Counted from the first letter of the stretch, positions 37,668 through 49,089 are shown. The stretch: 64,000 nucleotides of DNA from an uncultured bacterium (GCA_905215935.1 CAJMRY010000001.1:248001-312000), one strand, 5' to 3'. Numbers and translations are program-made. The notes: generated by a model from the sequence alone, not told the origin.

Positions 37668-39314
37668 TCAGGACTTATATAATCCTATTTTTTCCAAAAA
37701 TAAATATATTTTTGTACCACATGGTATCATTTTTATTTCCTGTTTGTCAAATATCTTTAGAGATATTACAGATAAACAATATATAACTATAGCTACTGCA
37801 AGTGATATTATTATAGACAATTTTTCTATAATTATTCCAGATAAATAATTATAGAGCCCAAAAGAGCAAATTCCCATCATTAATGTTGCTATGATTGGTT
37901 TAATTATAAATTTCGTAAAATTTAAATTTAATTTAATATTTTTTCTTAAAATTTTAAATCCTATAAAAAAAGCTATAATATGGCAAACTGTTGTTGCAAA
38001 AGCTGCTCCTGCTGCTCCTCCTATTATACATATTTCTTGTGGTATAGATACTAAAATTAAATTTAAAATAATTTTAATTACGACTCCAAAAGATAGTGCT
38101 AAAGCTGGTACAAAAGCCTTTCCTATTCCCTGCAAAGCTCCATTTATAGTTTGTTCTAATGCTGTAAATATAATAGAAACTGCTGCGATTTTAAATATTG
38201 TTTCTCCAGAACTTGCATTTGGAAATAAAAGTACAAGTATTGGTTTTGCAAAAATTATTATTCCTATGGTGCATGGAAGGCCAATTAGCATTGTTACTAA
38301 TAAAGAAAATGATATTCTTTTTTTACCAGTTTCAATATCGTTTTTAGCAATTGAGCTAGATAATGCTGGAACTAAAGCTGTAGCAAATGCTATATTAAAT
38401 GATAACGGAAGTGTTATTAGTGTATCTACTTTTCCACTTAATATCCCATATTGTATTTTGGCTTCTTGGTCTGATAAATAATGTTTTAATCCTCTTACAA
38501 CTGTCATAGAATCTACATTTTTATTAATTGATGTTAATATTGAGCTTAATGACATTGGAATTGATACTAATAATATATTTTTTAGTATATGTATTGCACG
38601 ATCAGATTTATAATTCACAGATGTTTTTATTTCATATGCTATCTCTTTTTTTCTGATTTTATAATATTTATATAAGTATAAAAAACTTGCAATTGTCGCT
38701 AATGTAGTTGCAAAATTTGCTCCTGCTGCCATAATCTTAGTATTTATTCCTGAAGAGATGGCAATAATTTCTACCAAAATCACTGTAAAAACAGTTTTAA
38801 AAAATTGCTCTATTGTTTGTGAATTTGCTGTTGCCTTCATTGTTTGTTTTCCATTAAAGTACCCTCTTATAACTGAAATTACTGAAACAAAAAATATTGA
38901 TGGAGAAAGTGAAATTAAACTAAGTTCGGCTTCCGGAATTTGCAAAAGCACATTTGCTATATATTTAGCACCAAAGAACAATGTTAAAGTACCTAAAAAA
39001 CCAATGAATCCAAAAGTTATAAACGATATTTTAAATATTTTATGAGCCCCTTTATTATCACCTATTGATGTTCTTTCAGACACTAACTTTGCAACTGCAT
39101 TTGGCACTCCTATTGATGATAAAGTTAAAAGTAATGCATATATTTGGAATCCAGAACTATATATTGCATTCCCTTCATCTCCAAATCCTTCTTTATTAGT
39201 TAAGTACAGTTTGTATATTAAACCTAACAATTTTATTAACACCTGTGAAAAAATAAGTGCAAGTATTCCTTGCAAAAATCCTTCTTGCTTCATTTTTTTT
39301 CTTTCAATTTGCAT
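37668..39314 (-). CDS. SpoVB/MurJ-like polysaccharide flippase
   Basis: Multidrug/oligosaccharidyl-lipid/polysaccharide (MOP) superfamily membrane protein of about 548 aa with about 14 membrane segments. Landmarks: QGILALIFSQVLIKLLGLIYKLYLTNKEG, SIGVPNAVAKLVSER, and the central ASSILTSINKNVDSMTV-like segment. Sequence layout fits the SpoVB/YtgP branch, proposed to flip lipid-linked peptidoglycan precursors during sporulation. Start chosen at the ATG with GGAGGAG; an ATG six codons earlier lacks an RBS. Contains CCG-GAA boundary sites, read normally. Confidence 0.9.
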   Translation of the reverse strand: MQIERKKMKQEGFLQGILALIFSQVLIKLLGLIYKLYLTNKEGFGDEGNAIYSSGFQIYALLLTLSSIGVPNAVAKLVSERTSIGDNKGAHKIFKISFITFGFIGFLGTLTLFFGAKYIANVLLQIPEAELSLISLSPSIFFVSVISVIRGYFNGKQTMKATANSQTIEQFFKTVFTVILVEIIAISSGINTKIMAAGANFATTLATIASFLYLYKYYKIRKKEIAYEIKTSVNYKSDRAIHILKNILLVSIPMSLSSILTSINKNVDSMTVVRGLKHYLSDQEAKIQYGILSGKVDTLITLPLSFNIAFATALVPALSSSIAKNDIETGKKRISFSLLVTMLIGLPCTIGIIIFAKPILVLLFPNASSGETIFKIAAVSIIFTALEQTINGALQGIGKAFVPALALSFGVVIKIILNLILVSIPQEICIIGGAAGAAFATTVCHIIAFFIGFKILRKNIKLNLNFTKFIIKPIIATLMMGICSFGLYNYLSGIIIEKLSIIISLAVAIVIYCLSVISLKIFDKQEIKMIPCGTKIYLFLEKIGLYKS

Positions 39315-39545
39315 AAACTCCTCCATTCTCATAAATTTAGTACATTTAACAAATATATTTTCAAGCTTAACTATTTTATTTATTTCTATATTTTATTTAG
39401 AGTTTATAACTATTATTATATTTTTACTAAAAAACACTTAAATTTATTAAAATATTATGTATCTTTTTTTGTTAAACTACTTGTTTTTTTGCCAATTTTA
39501 TAGGATAATATAAGTGTATTATTTTAATTGAAAGTGGTGAAAAAT

Positions 39546-41911
39546 TTGAAAATTTTATTAGGACCAATTAATGCTTTTTTTGGTTTCATATTAAAATATA
39601 TAGATAAATTTTTGAAATTATTAAAAACAGATAGAAATACATTTATGACATTTATTCTAACTTTACTCTCTGTTTATTTAGTTGTAGATAGAATTGTAGA
39701 AATGCTATTCTTAATTTTTACAGGAGTGTCAAATTCTTATTGGAATCCTATACAATATACATTAGCTTTTGCTTGTCCTGTATTTGCATTTTTATTTTCT
39801 GGTTCATCTAAGTATGCAGATTCGAAAAAAATCAAATTGTCATTTTTCTATTTGTATCTTATGTCATTATATATACTAATAATATCAATGGTAACACAAT
39901 GGGTAAATTTGGGATGTTGGCTTGCATTCCTTTCTGTTCCTAAATATCATGTTATTGCAACAGAATTTAGTGAACTTGTAAGACCTGCCTTTAGTGCTTT
40001 AGCACTATTCTTCCCTCTTACTACATTTTATAAACCAATAAATTGGTTACTAAAAACTGTCAATGATACAAAAGATATAAGAGATTCTATCGGAGATTAT
40101 AATGGAATAGATTTATCAGATAAAACTATTGGTGTAGGACCTTATACTTGCGAGATAGCTGTTTGTAAAGATTCAGATACTGGTAAAACAGTAAAAATCC
40201 CAGAATCAAAAAGATTCGAATCAACTCTTGTAATTGGTGTTTCTGGTTCAGGAAAAACATCTATGGTTTATGAACCTATGATTGCTCGTGACATTGATAA
40301 AAAATTCTTCTTTAAAGAATTATCAAAAGAAATGGCATTTACTGCATTAAAAACTGGTATAGCAACTTTAAAATATCCATACAATAACGATTATATTAAT
40401 AAAAACTTTAATTTAAATATGCTAAAGCCAAATAACTCAAAAATGCAACTTTATCAAGCATTCATGAAAAAACTTATTCTACATGCTTCTCAAGACTCAA
40501 TAGTTTATCGTAATTTAGGCTTAACTTATATATCTCCAGATTTTGAGTCAGTATCACATATATTAAATGTTGCAGATAATTATAAAATGCCTGTGAATTT
40601 AATAGATCCAAACGACATGAATTCTCCTCGGATTAAACCCTTTTATATTTGATAATCCATTACATATATCTGTTGCTATTTCTACAGTTTTAAAGGGCTT
40701 ATATTCTACTAACAGCCCTGATGTAGAACTTGCTTATAGAGAAAATATGTCTTCACAAGCAATAGAAAACTTATCAATTTTATTAAAGGTAATGTATCCT
40801 AAATTACATGATGGAGATTTACCAAACTTAGAGGATATGATGGAGATGTTAAATGACTTTACTCTAGTTGAAGAAATGTGTGAAAAAATGAAAGAAGATG
40901 AAGAACTAAGTAAAGAATATAAAATGCTTCTATCTTATTTTAAAAAGAACTTCTATAGTGATGGAGTTCGGAAAAAAGGATATGGAAAAATTCGTATCTG
41001 CAGCAAGTGGTCAATTAGACACATTACTACGATATCCTGGAGTTAGAAATATACTATGTAAAAGAAATAATAATCTTAACTTTGATAATGCTTTAGAAAA
41101 TGGAGAAATCACCTTAGTTTGTACAAGACGTGGTGACCTAGGAGCAAATGCACATAAAGCTTTTGGATTATTCTTCATATTATTAATGCAATATTCAATA
41201 TTAAGAAGACCTGGAAATGAAAATTCGAGAATTCCTCATTTCTTATATATTGATGAATTCGCTGATTTTATTTGTAGCTCTACAGAAGCACTATTTACAT
41301 TATACAGAAAATACAGAGTTGCAAGTGTTGTATCTGCACAAAACTTAGACCAATTAGATGTAGAAAAAGGAAGATATAAAAGAACAATTCTTGCTAATTG
41401 TGCTAATAAAATTGTATTTGGAAATAATTCACCTGAAGATAATGATTGGTGGGAAAAAGAACTTGGAGAAAAACGTGAATGGACTTGGAATTCTACTTAT
41501 GATACTTCTAAAGGAAGCTATGATACAAAAGCAGGTAATATTGTATATAAATGGAAACCTAATTATGCTGCTGGTAAAGTACAAGCTCTAAAGTTCAAAA
41601 ATTGTATGTATAAAGTAAAAAATCTAAAAGGAAAAAACGTTGTAGGAACTGGAAAGCTAGACTTCTTAGAGTCTAAATATAAAGAACCTAAATCTGTTAA
41701 AGAATATAGATTTGATAAATTCACTAGTGGTATTGCAGAAGAAGAAAAAGCAAAAACTCGTACCAGAAAGAAAAAATCTACTATAACAGGATTTTCTGAT
41801 AACGATATTGGAGAAATAGATCCAATTCAAACAGATACTAGTGATGCAGACTACTTTGTAAATAACGAAGATGCTATAATATTTGATTTAAAAAAGGGAA
41901 ATCCTAATTAA
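39546..41911 (+). CDS. VirD4/TraG-like type IV secretion ATPase with two CGGA four-base sites
   Basis: About 790 aa once decoded. N-terminal membrane helices, then Walker A TLVIGVSGSGKTSM (about residue 235), Walker B HFLYIDEFADF and ANKIVFGN-type coupling-protein motifs, and a charged C-tail. Conventional reading yields three fragments. Both joints are in-frame CGGA: SP-G-LNPFIFDNPLH and DGV-G-KKDMEKFVSAA. Span is 3n+2, as two four-base codons predict. The TTG start after AAAGTGGTG is preferred; an alternative TTG lies 18 bases upstream. Probably a conjugative-element coupling protein, but no relaxase or T4SS genes are adjacent. Confidence 0.85.
40629..40632 (+). other. CGGA read as Gly (site 5, VirD4-like)
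   Basis: Preceding codon CCT. Restores NDMNSP-G-LNPFIFDNP. Confidence 0.85.
40969..40972 (+). other. CGGA read as Gly (site 6, VirD4-like)
   Basis: Preceding codon GTT. Restores FYSDGV-G-KKDMEKFVS. Confidence 0.85.
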
Positions 41912-41920
41912 ATAAAAAAT

Positions 41921-41950
41921 AAAACACTATAAATTAATATATAGTGTTTT
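41921..41950 (+). terminator. Terminator after the VirD4-like gene
   Basis: AAAACACTATA / TATAGTGTTTT stem with a following T run. Confidence 0.85.
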
Positions 41951-42092
41951 ATTTTTTCTTATTTTTAAAATCATTTTCTAAAATATATTTGATATTTATT
42001 TAATGTTCTTATAACTTTTCTTTTAATCATCATTCATAAGTTAAAAGAATATATTATATCATACTTTATTTTACATTAGAACTATTGTAAAA

Positions 42093-42123
42093 AAGAATAG
42101 TAACTAAAAACGTTACTATTCTT
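42093..42123 (-). terminator. Terminator after the replication-relaxation-like gene
   Basis: AAGAATAGTAAC / GTTACTATTCTT stem. Confidence 0.8.
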
Positions 42124-42132
42124 ACTCTGTTA

Positions 42133-43074
42133 TTACATTCCAAGCAATTTTACTTCTACTTCTGCCATTTTGTATTTATTTGTATTCTCATCTATTTTAA
42201 ACTCTACTAGTGTTTTATTTAAAGTCTCTTCATTTTGTCTTAAATCTGTAGTAAAATATAATTTTATTTTTGGAATTTCTAATTTATTTATTACAACTTC
42301 TTTAAAAGTTTCTGCCATATGTTTATCATCTTCACATATTATTATTAATTGTGGCATATTCTGAAATCCAGAATCATTTGGTACAAAACTCTCATAGAAA
42401 TCCCCATAAAGTTTCATTTTATCTGATAATTTTTTCTTCCAATCATCTTCTCTTCTTATTACTTCAAATAGAAAGTCTATTGATTTTCCATTTTTAGTTA
42501 GTCTAATATCTCCACCTGTAGCCTTAAATACCTTACCTAATTTTTTCGCTGTTATACTTGGCTTTGGAGTATATTTATCAAAAGCTTTAACTTTTCTTAA
42601 ATATGCAATAATTGTTTGATTTCCTGCTAATCTCTTTTTTATCATGGCAACTGGTTTTGTGTTATCTGTTGGTTGCCATTTGCACTCTTCTCCTCTAGAA
42701 TTTAAAAGATATTTTCCCATTTTTTCTAAACAATATACACGGTAAATACCCTTTCCTTCATCTGAGTTAAAGTAATATCTTGTTAATATTTTAGATTTTA
42801 CTAATTGTTCTAATTTATTATTTAATTTATCTTGTGATTTAACTTCCAATCCCTTCCACTCTAATAATTGAAAAAGTTGTCTTGAAGTAATAAATTCAAA
42901 TTCATTAACTAAACTTAATATTACAAAATGTAAATCTGTAATATGTCCTATATTTATTTTGTGAATTATCTGATTCATGGAAACATATCCATCTTTTCCA
43001 TCAAATACTTTAATTTCTCCTTCTCTAATTGCAAAAGGAGATACAGTAGCTTTAATTTGGCTATCTTCTACCAT
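42133..43074 (-). CDS. Replication-relaxation-like winged-helix protein
   Basis: 313 aa. The N-terminal third is a winged helix (FEFITSRQLFQLLEWKGLEVKSQDKLNNKLEQLVKSKILTRYYF) and the C-terminal half has a nuclease-like alpha/beta core (SIDFLFEVIRREDDWKKKLSDKMKLYGDF; PQLIIICEDDKHMAETF). This matches the plasmid/ICE replication-relaxation family. It converges on the VirD4-like ATPase, and the pair is likely mobile-element derived. Functional assignment moderate. Confidence 0.7.
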   Translation of the reverse strand: MVEDSQIKATVSPFAIREGEIKVFDGKDGYVSMNQIIHKINIGHITDLHFVILSLVNEFEFITSRQLFQLLEWKGLEVKSQDKLNNKLEQLVKSKILTRYYFNSDEGKGIYRVYCLEKMGKYLLNSRGEECKWQPTDNTKPVAMIKKRLAGNQTIIAYLRKVKAFDKYTPKPSITAKKLGKVFKATGGDIRLTKNGKSIDFLFEVIRREDDWKKKLSDKMKLYGDFYESFVPNDSGFQNMPQLIIICEDDKHMAETFKEVVINKLEIPKIKLYFTTDLRQNEETLNKTLVEFKIDENTNKYKMAEVEVKLLGM

Positions 43075-43100
43075 ATTTCAAAACCTCCATTATTTAAATT

Positions 43101-43905
43101 TTATACAATTAATAACTTAACCTTCTTTTTCTCTGGTATAATTTTTTTTATGTATACACTTACATTTTCGCCATATTGTATTCCATCTTTATACTCTGCA
43201 AGTCCTACTAAATTAGGTTTTAATTCTATAAAAATACCATTCCCGAGACTTTTCAACTTCTCTTGCAATACCTATAACTGTTGTTCCTTCCTCGAATTCT
43301 TTAATATTATCTTCCCAAGATCCTAAAAGCTCTTTATATGATAAAACAACTCTTTCTTGTTTATAATCTATAGATTTAATCATTACATTTATTTTTTGAC
43401 CTATAGACAACCTCTCTAGTGGTGTTTTTATTCTTGCAACTGATATATCTTCTATATGTAAAAGTCCAACAATTCCTCCACCTATTTCTACGAAAACGCC
43501 ATATGGTTTAATACTTTTTACTATTCCCTTTACTATCTGGCCTATCTTCACATCTTGTTTTATCCAATTTAAAGCATCTTCTCCAACAGCTTTTCTTGAT
43601 AAAATAAAATAATCTTTTTTATCAACATCTTTTACTTTAAATTGAACATATTTATTAACTTTTGATGTACAAATATTGGGCTTTGGAAATCCTGTTTCAT
43701 CTATATTTACAGCCTCAATTTGGTCTCTTGGTATAACACCTTTAAGGTTATTACCAAAATCTACATATAAATTATAATTTGAATCGCATTTATTTACAAT
43801 TCCTTGCATAACCTCCCCTGTCTCGATTGCATTTATTAATGTATCTTTTGTAACAGGTGAAAAGTTTTCAAGCCAACCTTCTGGAATAAATTTCTGGCAC
43901 TCCAC
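43101..43905 (-). CDS. S1-domain RNA-binding protein with one CGGG four-base site
   Basis: About 267 aa with three S1-type beta-barrels: GEVMQGIVNKCDSNYNLYVDFGNNLKGVIP; IGQIVKGIVKSIKPYGVFVEIGGGIVGLLHIEDIS; and a third reached only through the CGGG site, VEKS-G-NGIFIELKPNLVGLAEY, ending ...KVKLLIV. The GNGIFIEL strand is a conserved S1 element. Span 3n+1. Like short S1/RpsA homologues of clostridia; probably ribosome-associated or regulatory RNA binding. Confidence 0.85.
43242..43245 (-). other. CGGG read as Gly (site 7, S1 protein)
   Basis: Preceding codon TCT. Restores EVEKS-G-NGIFIELKPN. Confidence 0.85.
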
Positions 43906-43965
43906 TTTATCTTTTATCTCCTTTTCTTTTGTATATGTTACTATTATATAATTAAAGTATATTTT

Positions 43966-44697
43966 TTACAATACCTTTTTATTTTTTAATCTTAAAACTT
44001 CTTCTTTGCTTAAATATCTCCATTCGCCAAGTCTTAAATCTTTTATATCAATATTTTCAATTTTACTTCTATGTAATGCCATAACACTTTTACCTATTGC
44101 ATTACACATTTTTCTTACCTCTCTGTTTTTTCCCTCATGAATTGTAATCTGTATTCTTGATATTCTTTTTTCTTGATCTATTTTTAGAATTTTAACTTTT
44201 GCTTTTCCAGATATGTAATTATCAATCTTAACACCATTTTCTAATTTCTTTGCATCATCATTTGTAACAATACCTTTTACTGTGACTTGATATGTTTTTT
44301 CAATTTCATATTTTGGATGTGTTACCATATATATAAAATCACCATCATTACTTAGAATTATTGCTCCTGATGTATACATATCTAATCTTCCTACTGGCAG
44401 TACTTTTTCTTTTACTCCTTTTAATAAATCTGTTACTGCTGGTCTTCCAAATTGTTCTTTTACTGTTGTAACATATCCTATTGGTTTGTTTAATAATATA
44501 TATACTTTATCATTTTCTAATTTTATTGTTTTACCATTAAATATAACTTCATCTTGTGATGGATCAATTTTTATACCAAGCTCATAAATTTTCTCTCCAT
44601 TTACCTTAACTTTTCCTTCTAGTATATATTCCTCAGCTTTTCTTCTAGAACATATACCAGAACCTGCTAAAAACTTTTGTAACCTTATTTTTTCCAT
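43966..44697 (-). CDS. RsuA/RluB-family pseudouridine synthase
   Basis: N-terminal S4 domain (IRLQKFLAGSGICSRRKAEEYILEGKVKVNGE) and a pseudouridine synthase domain with the catalytic-Asp motif GRLDMYTSGAIIL; the C-terminal part contains EGKNREVRKM. 243 aa. RluB (23S U2605) is the likely identity, RsuA-like alternatives not excluded. Upstream of rluD-like and lspA genes on the same strand. Confidence 0.92.
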   Translation of the reverse strand: MEKIRLQKFLAGSGICSRRKAEEYILEGKVKVNGEKIYELGIKIDPSQDEVIFNGKTIKLENDKVYILLNKPIGYVTTVKEQFGRPAVTDLLKGVKEKVLPVGRLDMYTSGAIILSNDGDFIYMVTHPKYEIEKTYQVTVKGIVTNDDAKKLENGVKIDNYISGKAKVKILKIDQEKRISRIQITIHEGKNREVRKMCNAIGKSVMALHRSKIENIDIKDLRLGEWRYLSKEEVLRLKNKKVL

Positions 44698-44765
44698 TGC
44701 TTAAATTCCTCTCTCCTGAACATTTTGAACATTAGGTGAAGATTGTTCTTCCAATGTTTCATGTT

Positions 44766-45665
44766 TCATAGCTTGTCTATAACTTCTTTAAAATATTTTG
44801 GTAATTCTGCTTCTAAATGCATTTGCTTTCCTGTAATTGGATGTTTAAAATCTAAACTTTTTGCATGTAGCATTTGACCTTGTATTCCAAATTCATTTTT
44901 TCCATTTGAATATACCATATCTCCCACTACTGGATATCCAATTTCTGACATGTGAACTCTTATTTGATGAGTTCTACCTGTATCTATTTTTATTTCTAAC
45001 AATGTATAATTCTTAAATCTATTTAAAACTTTGAAATGTGTAACCGCTTCTTTTCCATTTTTCACTACTGCCATTTTTTTTCTATCTTTTGTACTTCTTC
45101 CTATAGGCATATTTATTGTAGCTTCATTTTCTGGAATAATGCCTCTAACTAACGCTATATAGATTTTTTTCACTTCTCTATTTTTTATTTGTTCACTTAA
45201 ATTAACATGTGCTTTATCATTTTTTGCTATAATTAAAAGTCCTGTAGTATCTTTATCTAATCTGTGCACAATTCCTGGTCTAATTTCTCCTCCTATACCA
45301 GATAAGCTATCTTTACAAATGTTCATTATTGCATTAACTAATGTTCCATCTGGATTACCAATTGCGGGATGAACAACCATTCCTTTTGGCTTATTTACTA
45401 CTATTATACTGTCATCTTCATATACTATATCTACTTTTATATCTTGTGGTTTTAATTCTATTTCTTTTGCTTCTGGTATAACAATTGATATTTCGTCCCC
45501 AACCTGAACTTTATATGATATTTTTTGTGAACTATTGTTAACTAAAATATTATCATTTTCAATTAATCTTTTCACATTAGTTCTAGATAAATCTTTTTTT
45601 TTGCTTGCAATATAACTATCTAATCTTATTCCTTTTTCATTTGCTTGTACTATTACTTTTTCCAT
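44766..45665 (-). CDS. RluD-family 23S rRNA pseudouridine synthase
   Basis: S4 domain then RluA/C/D catalytic core: RPGIVHRLDKDTTGLLI (HRLD, catalytic Asp), TGRTHQIRVHMSEIGYPVVGD. About 299 aa. The start chosen (AAAGGAAAT RBS) overlaps the end of lspA by 29 bases, indicating translational coupling, as usual for lspA-rluD in Firmicutes. Confidence 0.94.
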   Translation of the reverse strand: MEKVIVQANEKGIRLDSYIASKKKDLSRTNVKRLIENDNILVNNSSQKISYKVQVGDEISIVIPEAKEIELKPQDIKVDIVYEDDSIIVVNKPKGMVVHPAIGNPDGTLVNAIMNICKDSLSGIGGEIRPGIVHRLDKDTTGLLIIAKNDKAHVNLSEQIKNREVKKIYIALVRGIIPENEATINMPIGRSTKDRKKMAVVKNGKEAVTHFKVLNRFKNYTLLEIKIDTGRTHQIRVHMSEIGYPVVGDMVYSNGKNEFGIQGQMLHAKSLDFKHPITGKQMHLEAELPKYFKEVIDKL

Positions 45666-46167
45666 CGCTATTTCCTTTCTTGCCATCTTTTATTATATTT
45701 TTTATCATCATCACTCCAAATATAAAGACAGCTACAACAATCATAATATCAGCAAAATTAAATACAGGAAAATTTATTATAGGTGTTATATCTAAAAAAT
45801 CTACAACATATCCTCTAAAAATTCTATCAACTAAATTACTAATTCCTCCTGCCAAAACAAGAGATAATATTACAATTGTTTTATTATTTAATTCTTGAAG
45901 CTGACTATACATAAATTTAATAATTATTCCTAGAATCACTATATTTACAATAATAAAACTCCATACACTGCCCACTTTAATTCCAAATGCCACACCTGAA
46001 TTTTCTACATATGATAGCATAAAAACATTATTTATAACTGTAATAGGAAGATTCTCTCTATTCTTTAAAATTACAATTTTAGTTAATTGTTCTAATAATA
46101 CTAAAATGGTTACAAATATAACAATTTTATATTTTTTATTTATTTTTTTATCACTTATATTTTTCAT
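45637..46167 (-). CDS. lspA: Lipoprotein signal peptidase
   Basis: Aspartyl protease that removes signal peptides of lipid-modified prolipoproteins. Four membrane segments; signatures VENSGVAFG, GGISNLVDRIFRGYVVDFLD and FPVFNFADI (both catalytic Asp). 176 aa. The first membrane segment reads LLEQLTKI where DQxTK is usual. Upstream of rluD with overlap. Confidence 0.95.
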   Translation of the reverse strand: MKNISDKKINKKYKIVIFVTILVLLEQLTKIVILKNRENLPITVINNVFMLSYVENSGVAFGIKVGSVWSFIIVNIVILGIIIKFMYSQLQELNNKTIVILSLVLAGGISNLVDRIFRGYVVDFLDITPIINFPVFNFADIMIVVAVFIFGVMMIKNIIKDGKKGNSDGKSNSTSK

Positions 46168-46243
46168 ATTAAAATCAATTCCTTTCTTCGCTTTAAAGAC
46201 ATACTAGTTATGAAGTTTTCAAATTTTTTTCAAACTATTCTCT

Positions 46244-47903
46244 TTAAAAGTTAGCATTTAATCTTTCGTAAATAACAAAGTTATTATCTTGATATAAAAG
46301 TTTATAATTATCTTCTCTTGATATTAATAAATTAAGTTTTGTATTTTTCCCCATCATTACATGTGTTATTCCATACTCCCTAAATTTACTTTCATAAAAA
46401 GTTCCTATATTTGATATATTTAAAAAGTCTGAAAAAATATCTCTTCCTTCATATTTTTTATCTTCATTTTTAGTTCCATTAAATTCTGGTGAATATAAAT
46501 CTGCTCTTGAATCTATAAAAACGGGAATTCCTCTGTATATTAAATAACTTCCATAATTATATTCATTATATAATTTTATATTATTTACATCTAAATTTTC
46601 TAAAATAAAGTCACATGCCTTTACAGGATAACTATTTTCGTCAATAAATTTATCATTCATTTTTGGTTTTAACATTAGTAGACTAATACATAATATTAAA
46701 ATTACAGAAATTGCTTGTCCCAAAATTCCTGTCATAAAGTTCTGTATCTTTTTATATGTATTATTATCATATTTATTAATCATTTGTACTATTAATTTTA
46801 CAAATATAAAGTTTCCAATTAAAACAAGCATAGACGTTTGTCTTCTGGACATAAATGATAATAAAACAAGTCCTGCAAGCATGAATAAATCTCTTAATTT
46901 TATTTTTGTATCTGTAAATATTAATATAGATAAAAACATTGTAATTACAATCATTATATTTTTATTATTTATTAAAATTAATGGTAAATGTTCACTTATA
47001 TTTTCTGTAGTATTGCCTTGCATTGTTTTTGCTAAATATGTATATGGCACATCTCCAAGAGGTGTAAGTAATCCTGTAAAGATAGTTATTATAAAAATAG
47101 TAATTATCCATTTTATAGCTTTATTTTCATCAATTTTTATTTTATATGGTTTTTCCCTTCTTTTTTGTAAATTTATTTTATCTTCATTAAGCTTACTTAA
47201 AAGACTTTCCTTCTTTTTATTTAACTTTGTTATTTTTTCATCTTTATTAGTTAATTGCTCTTTTAAATTTACAATTAGTATTTTTAGCCTAACAATAATA
47301 TTCAGGCTTATTATGAATCTTATAAGCCATTCTGCTATATATGGCAGAAATAATATAAAGTAAAATGGCCATACTGCAACATGAAGATTTGCAATTAATA
47401 TTGGAATTATAATAAGTGGTATTAAATATCTTTTCTTTTTTGTATTTACAAACATCTCTATAAAAAATATTGTTAGTGTAAATAATATAAATGTTACTAG
47501 TTGTGCTCTTGCTGCTATGAAATCTTTTAACAAATATAATACTAATAAAGTTACAACTAATGAAATAAAATTATTTTTACTAAATTTATTATTTATATAA
47601 TAAACTAAAATTCCTAAAATACTTGCAAAAACAACTGTTGATATATATATTCCTGCAAAACCAGAAAAGCTATATATTAAGTATATTATTACATCATATA
47701 ACCAATGCGGATATGTATATGGCAAATTCTCATGCCAAGAAAAATGGTCCCCGCATATCTATTCCATTTTGAATTATTTGTTCTCCTATTTTTATAGTAT
47801 AATATGTATCATTTTGCATTGTAACTGGTGATATTGCAAATGCAAATAACACAATTAAACATATAGCTAATATATTAAATTTTATTTTTCGATTCCTGTC
47901 CAT
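46244..47903 (-). CDS. Large multi-pass membrane protein (GT-C-like) with one CGGG four-base site
   Basis: About 550 aa, 10-12 membrane helices, a basic charged central loop (NLKEQLTNKDEKITKLNKKKESLLSKL). The N-terminal periplasmic motif QNDTYYTIKIGEQIIQNGIDMGDHFSWHENLPYTYPHWLYD resembles the acidic first loop of GT-C glycosyltransferases and appears only when CGGG is read as Gly (IDM-G-DHFSWHEN). Span 3n+1. C-terminal soluble segment includes YLIYRGIPVFIDSRADLYSP. Donor and acceptor unknown. Start by a CAGGAG RBS. Confidence 0.75.
47750..47753 (-). other. CGGG read as Gly (site 8, GT-C-like membrane protein)
   Basis: Preceding codon ATG. Restores NGIDM-G-DHFSWHEN. Confidence 0.8.
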
Positions 47904-48125
47904 ATTATTAAACTCCTGTATTATTTTTAATAGGTTGATTATATCAAATTTTACCAATAAATAACAAGTAGTTTTGGAATATTGACATGGTATTTTATAA
48001 AATATTAGAGAAACAATGTTATAAGAAAATGGTCCTTTATATATTGGATAAAAACTTGAAAATATATACTTTTTATGATACTATTCTGCTAACTATAAAG
48101 AAATATGCGAAAGGTTTTGTAAAGT

Positions 48126-48995
48126 ATGATAAATAATAAATTAAATATAATTTTAGATACAGATACTTATAATGAATGTGATGATCAATTTGCACTTGCA
48201 TATTTATTAAAATATCAAAATAAATTTAATATTGAAGCAATCACAATTGCGCCATTTCAAAATTATTGGATTTCCTCAGAAGATAGTGGTATAGAACTTA
48301 GCTATCAAGAAGCAAAGATAATATGTAAATTATCTGGAGTAAATAGTGATAATTTAATTTTTAAAGGTTCTACTAATTATATGTCTAACGGATATAACGG
48401 AATAAATGATGCAGTAAATAAGATTATACAAATTGCATTAAAAAATGAAAAAACATATATCTTAGGAATAGGAGCACTAACAAATATTTCTCTAGCTATA
48501 ATGTATGAACCAAAAATTATTAATAAAATCGAAATTATATGGTTAGGTGGTCATACATTATTAAATAAAAATAATTTGCATGAAGCTAATTTTAAAGATG
48601 TTGAAGCAGTAAAAACTATTTTTAAATCAAATGTAAAATTGACTGTTATTCCGTGTAGAGGAGTAGCTTCAAATTTATATACAACAATTTATGAATTAGA
48701 TAATTGTTTAAAAGGAAAATCTGAATTATGTAACTTTTTATATAATAGATTTAAGAAAGTTGTTAATCAAAGAGAAATTATTCCTAGATGGCGTCTTTGG
48801 GATCTTTCTGTAATTGCATATATGGTAAATAAAGATTGGTTTGAAACTTTTGAAACAACTTGCCCTGACATAAATAGTGATACTTCCTATAGCATAAATT
48901 CAAATAATCGTAAAATAACCATGGTGAATTATTTTGATACTTGTAAGATATTTGAAGATTTGTTTAAGAAATTAGGAGAATTTAATAATACTTAA
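48126..48995 (+). CDS. Inosine-uridine nucleoside hydrolase-family protein
   Basis: Hydrolyses the N-glycosidic bond of nucleosides. N-terminal metal motif ILDTDTYNECDDQFALAYLL (DxDxxxxxDD), IEAITIAPF and GIGALTNISLAI. The C-terminal region WRLWDLSVIAYMVN replaces the usual H-D-x-x-A region. About 289 aa. RBS weak. Specificity unknown. Contains two AAC-GGA boundary sites read normally. Confidence 0.85.
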   Translation: MINNKLNIILDTDTYNECDDQFALAYLLKYQNKFNIEAITIAPFQNYWISSEDSGIELSYQEAKIICKLSGVNSDNLIFKGSTNYMSNGYNGINDAVNKIIQIALKNEKTYILGIGALTNISLAIMYEPKIINKIEIIWLGGHTLLNKNNLHEANFKDVEAVKTIFKSNVKLTVIPCRGVASNLYTTIYELDNCLKGKSELCNFLYNRFKKVVNQREIIPRWRLWDLSVIAYMVNKDWFETFETTCPDINSDTSYSINSNNRKITMVNYFDTCKIFEDLFKKLGEFNNT

Positions 48996-49028
48996 CATTA
49001 AACTAAATTCTTTTATATAAAGAGTAAA

Positions 49029-49089
49029 AAATCCAGTGATTCAAATTGTATTTTTAAAATTTTCTAGAATATTTAACTTAATTCACTGG
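49029..49089 (+). terminator. Weak hairpin between nucleoside hydrolase and HD gene
   Basis: CCAGTGA / TCACTGG ends with a long AT-rich interior; possible terminator. Confidence 0.45.
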
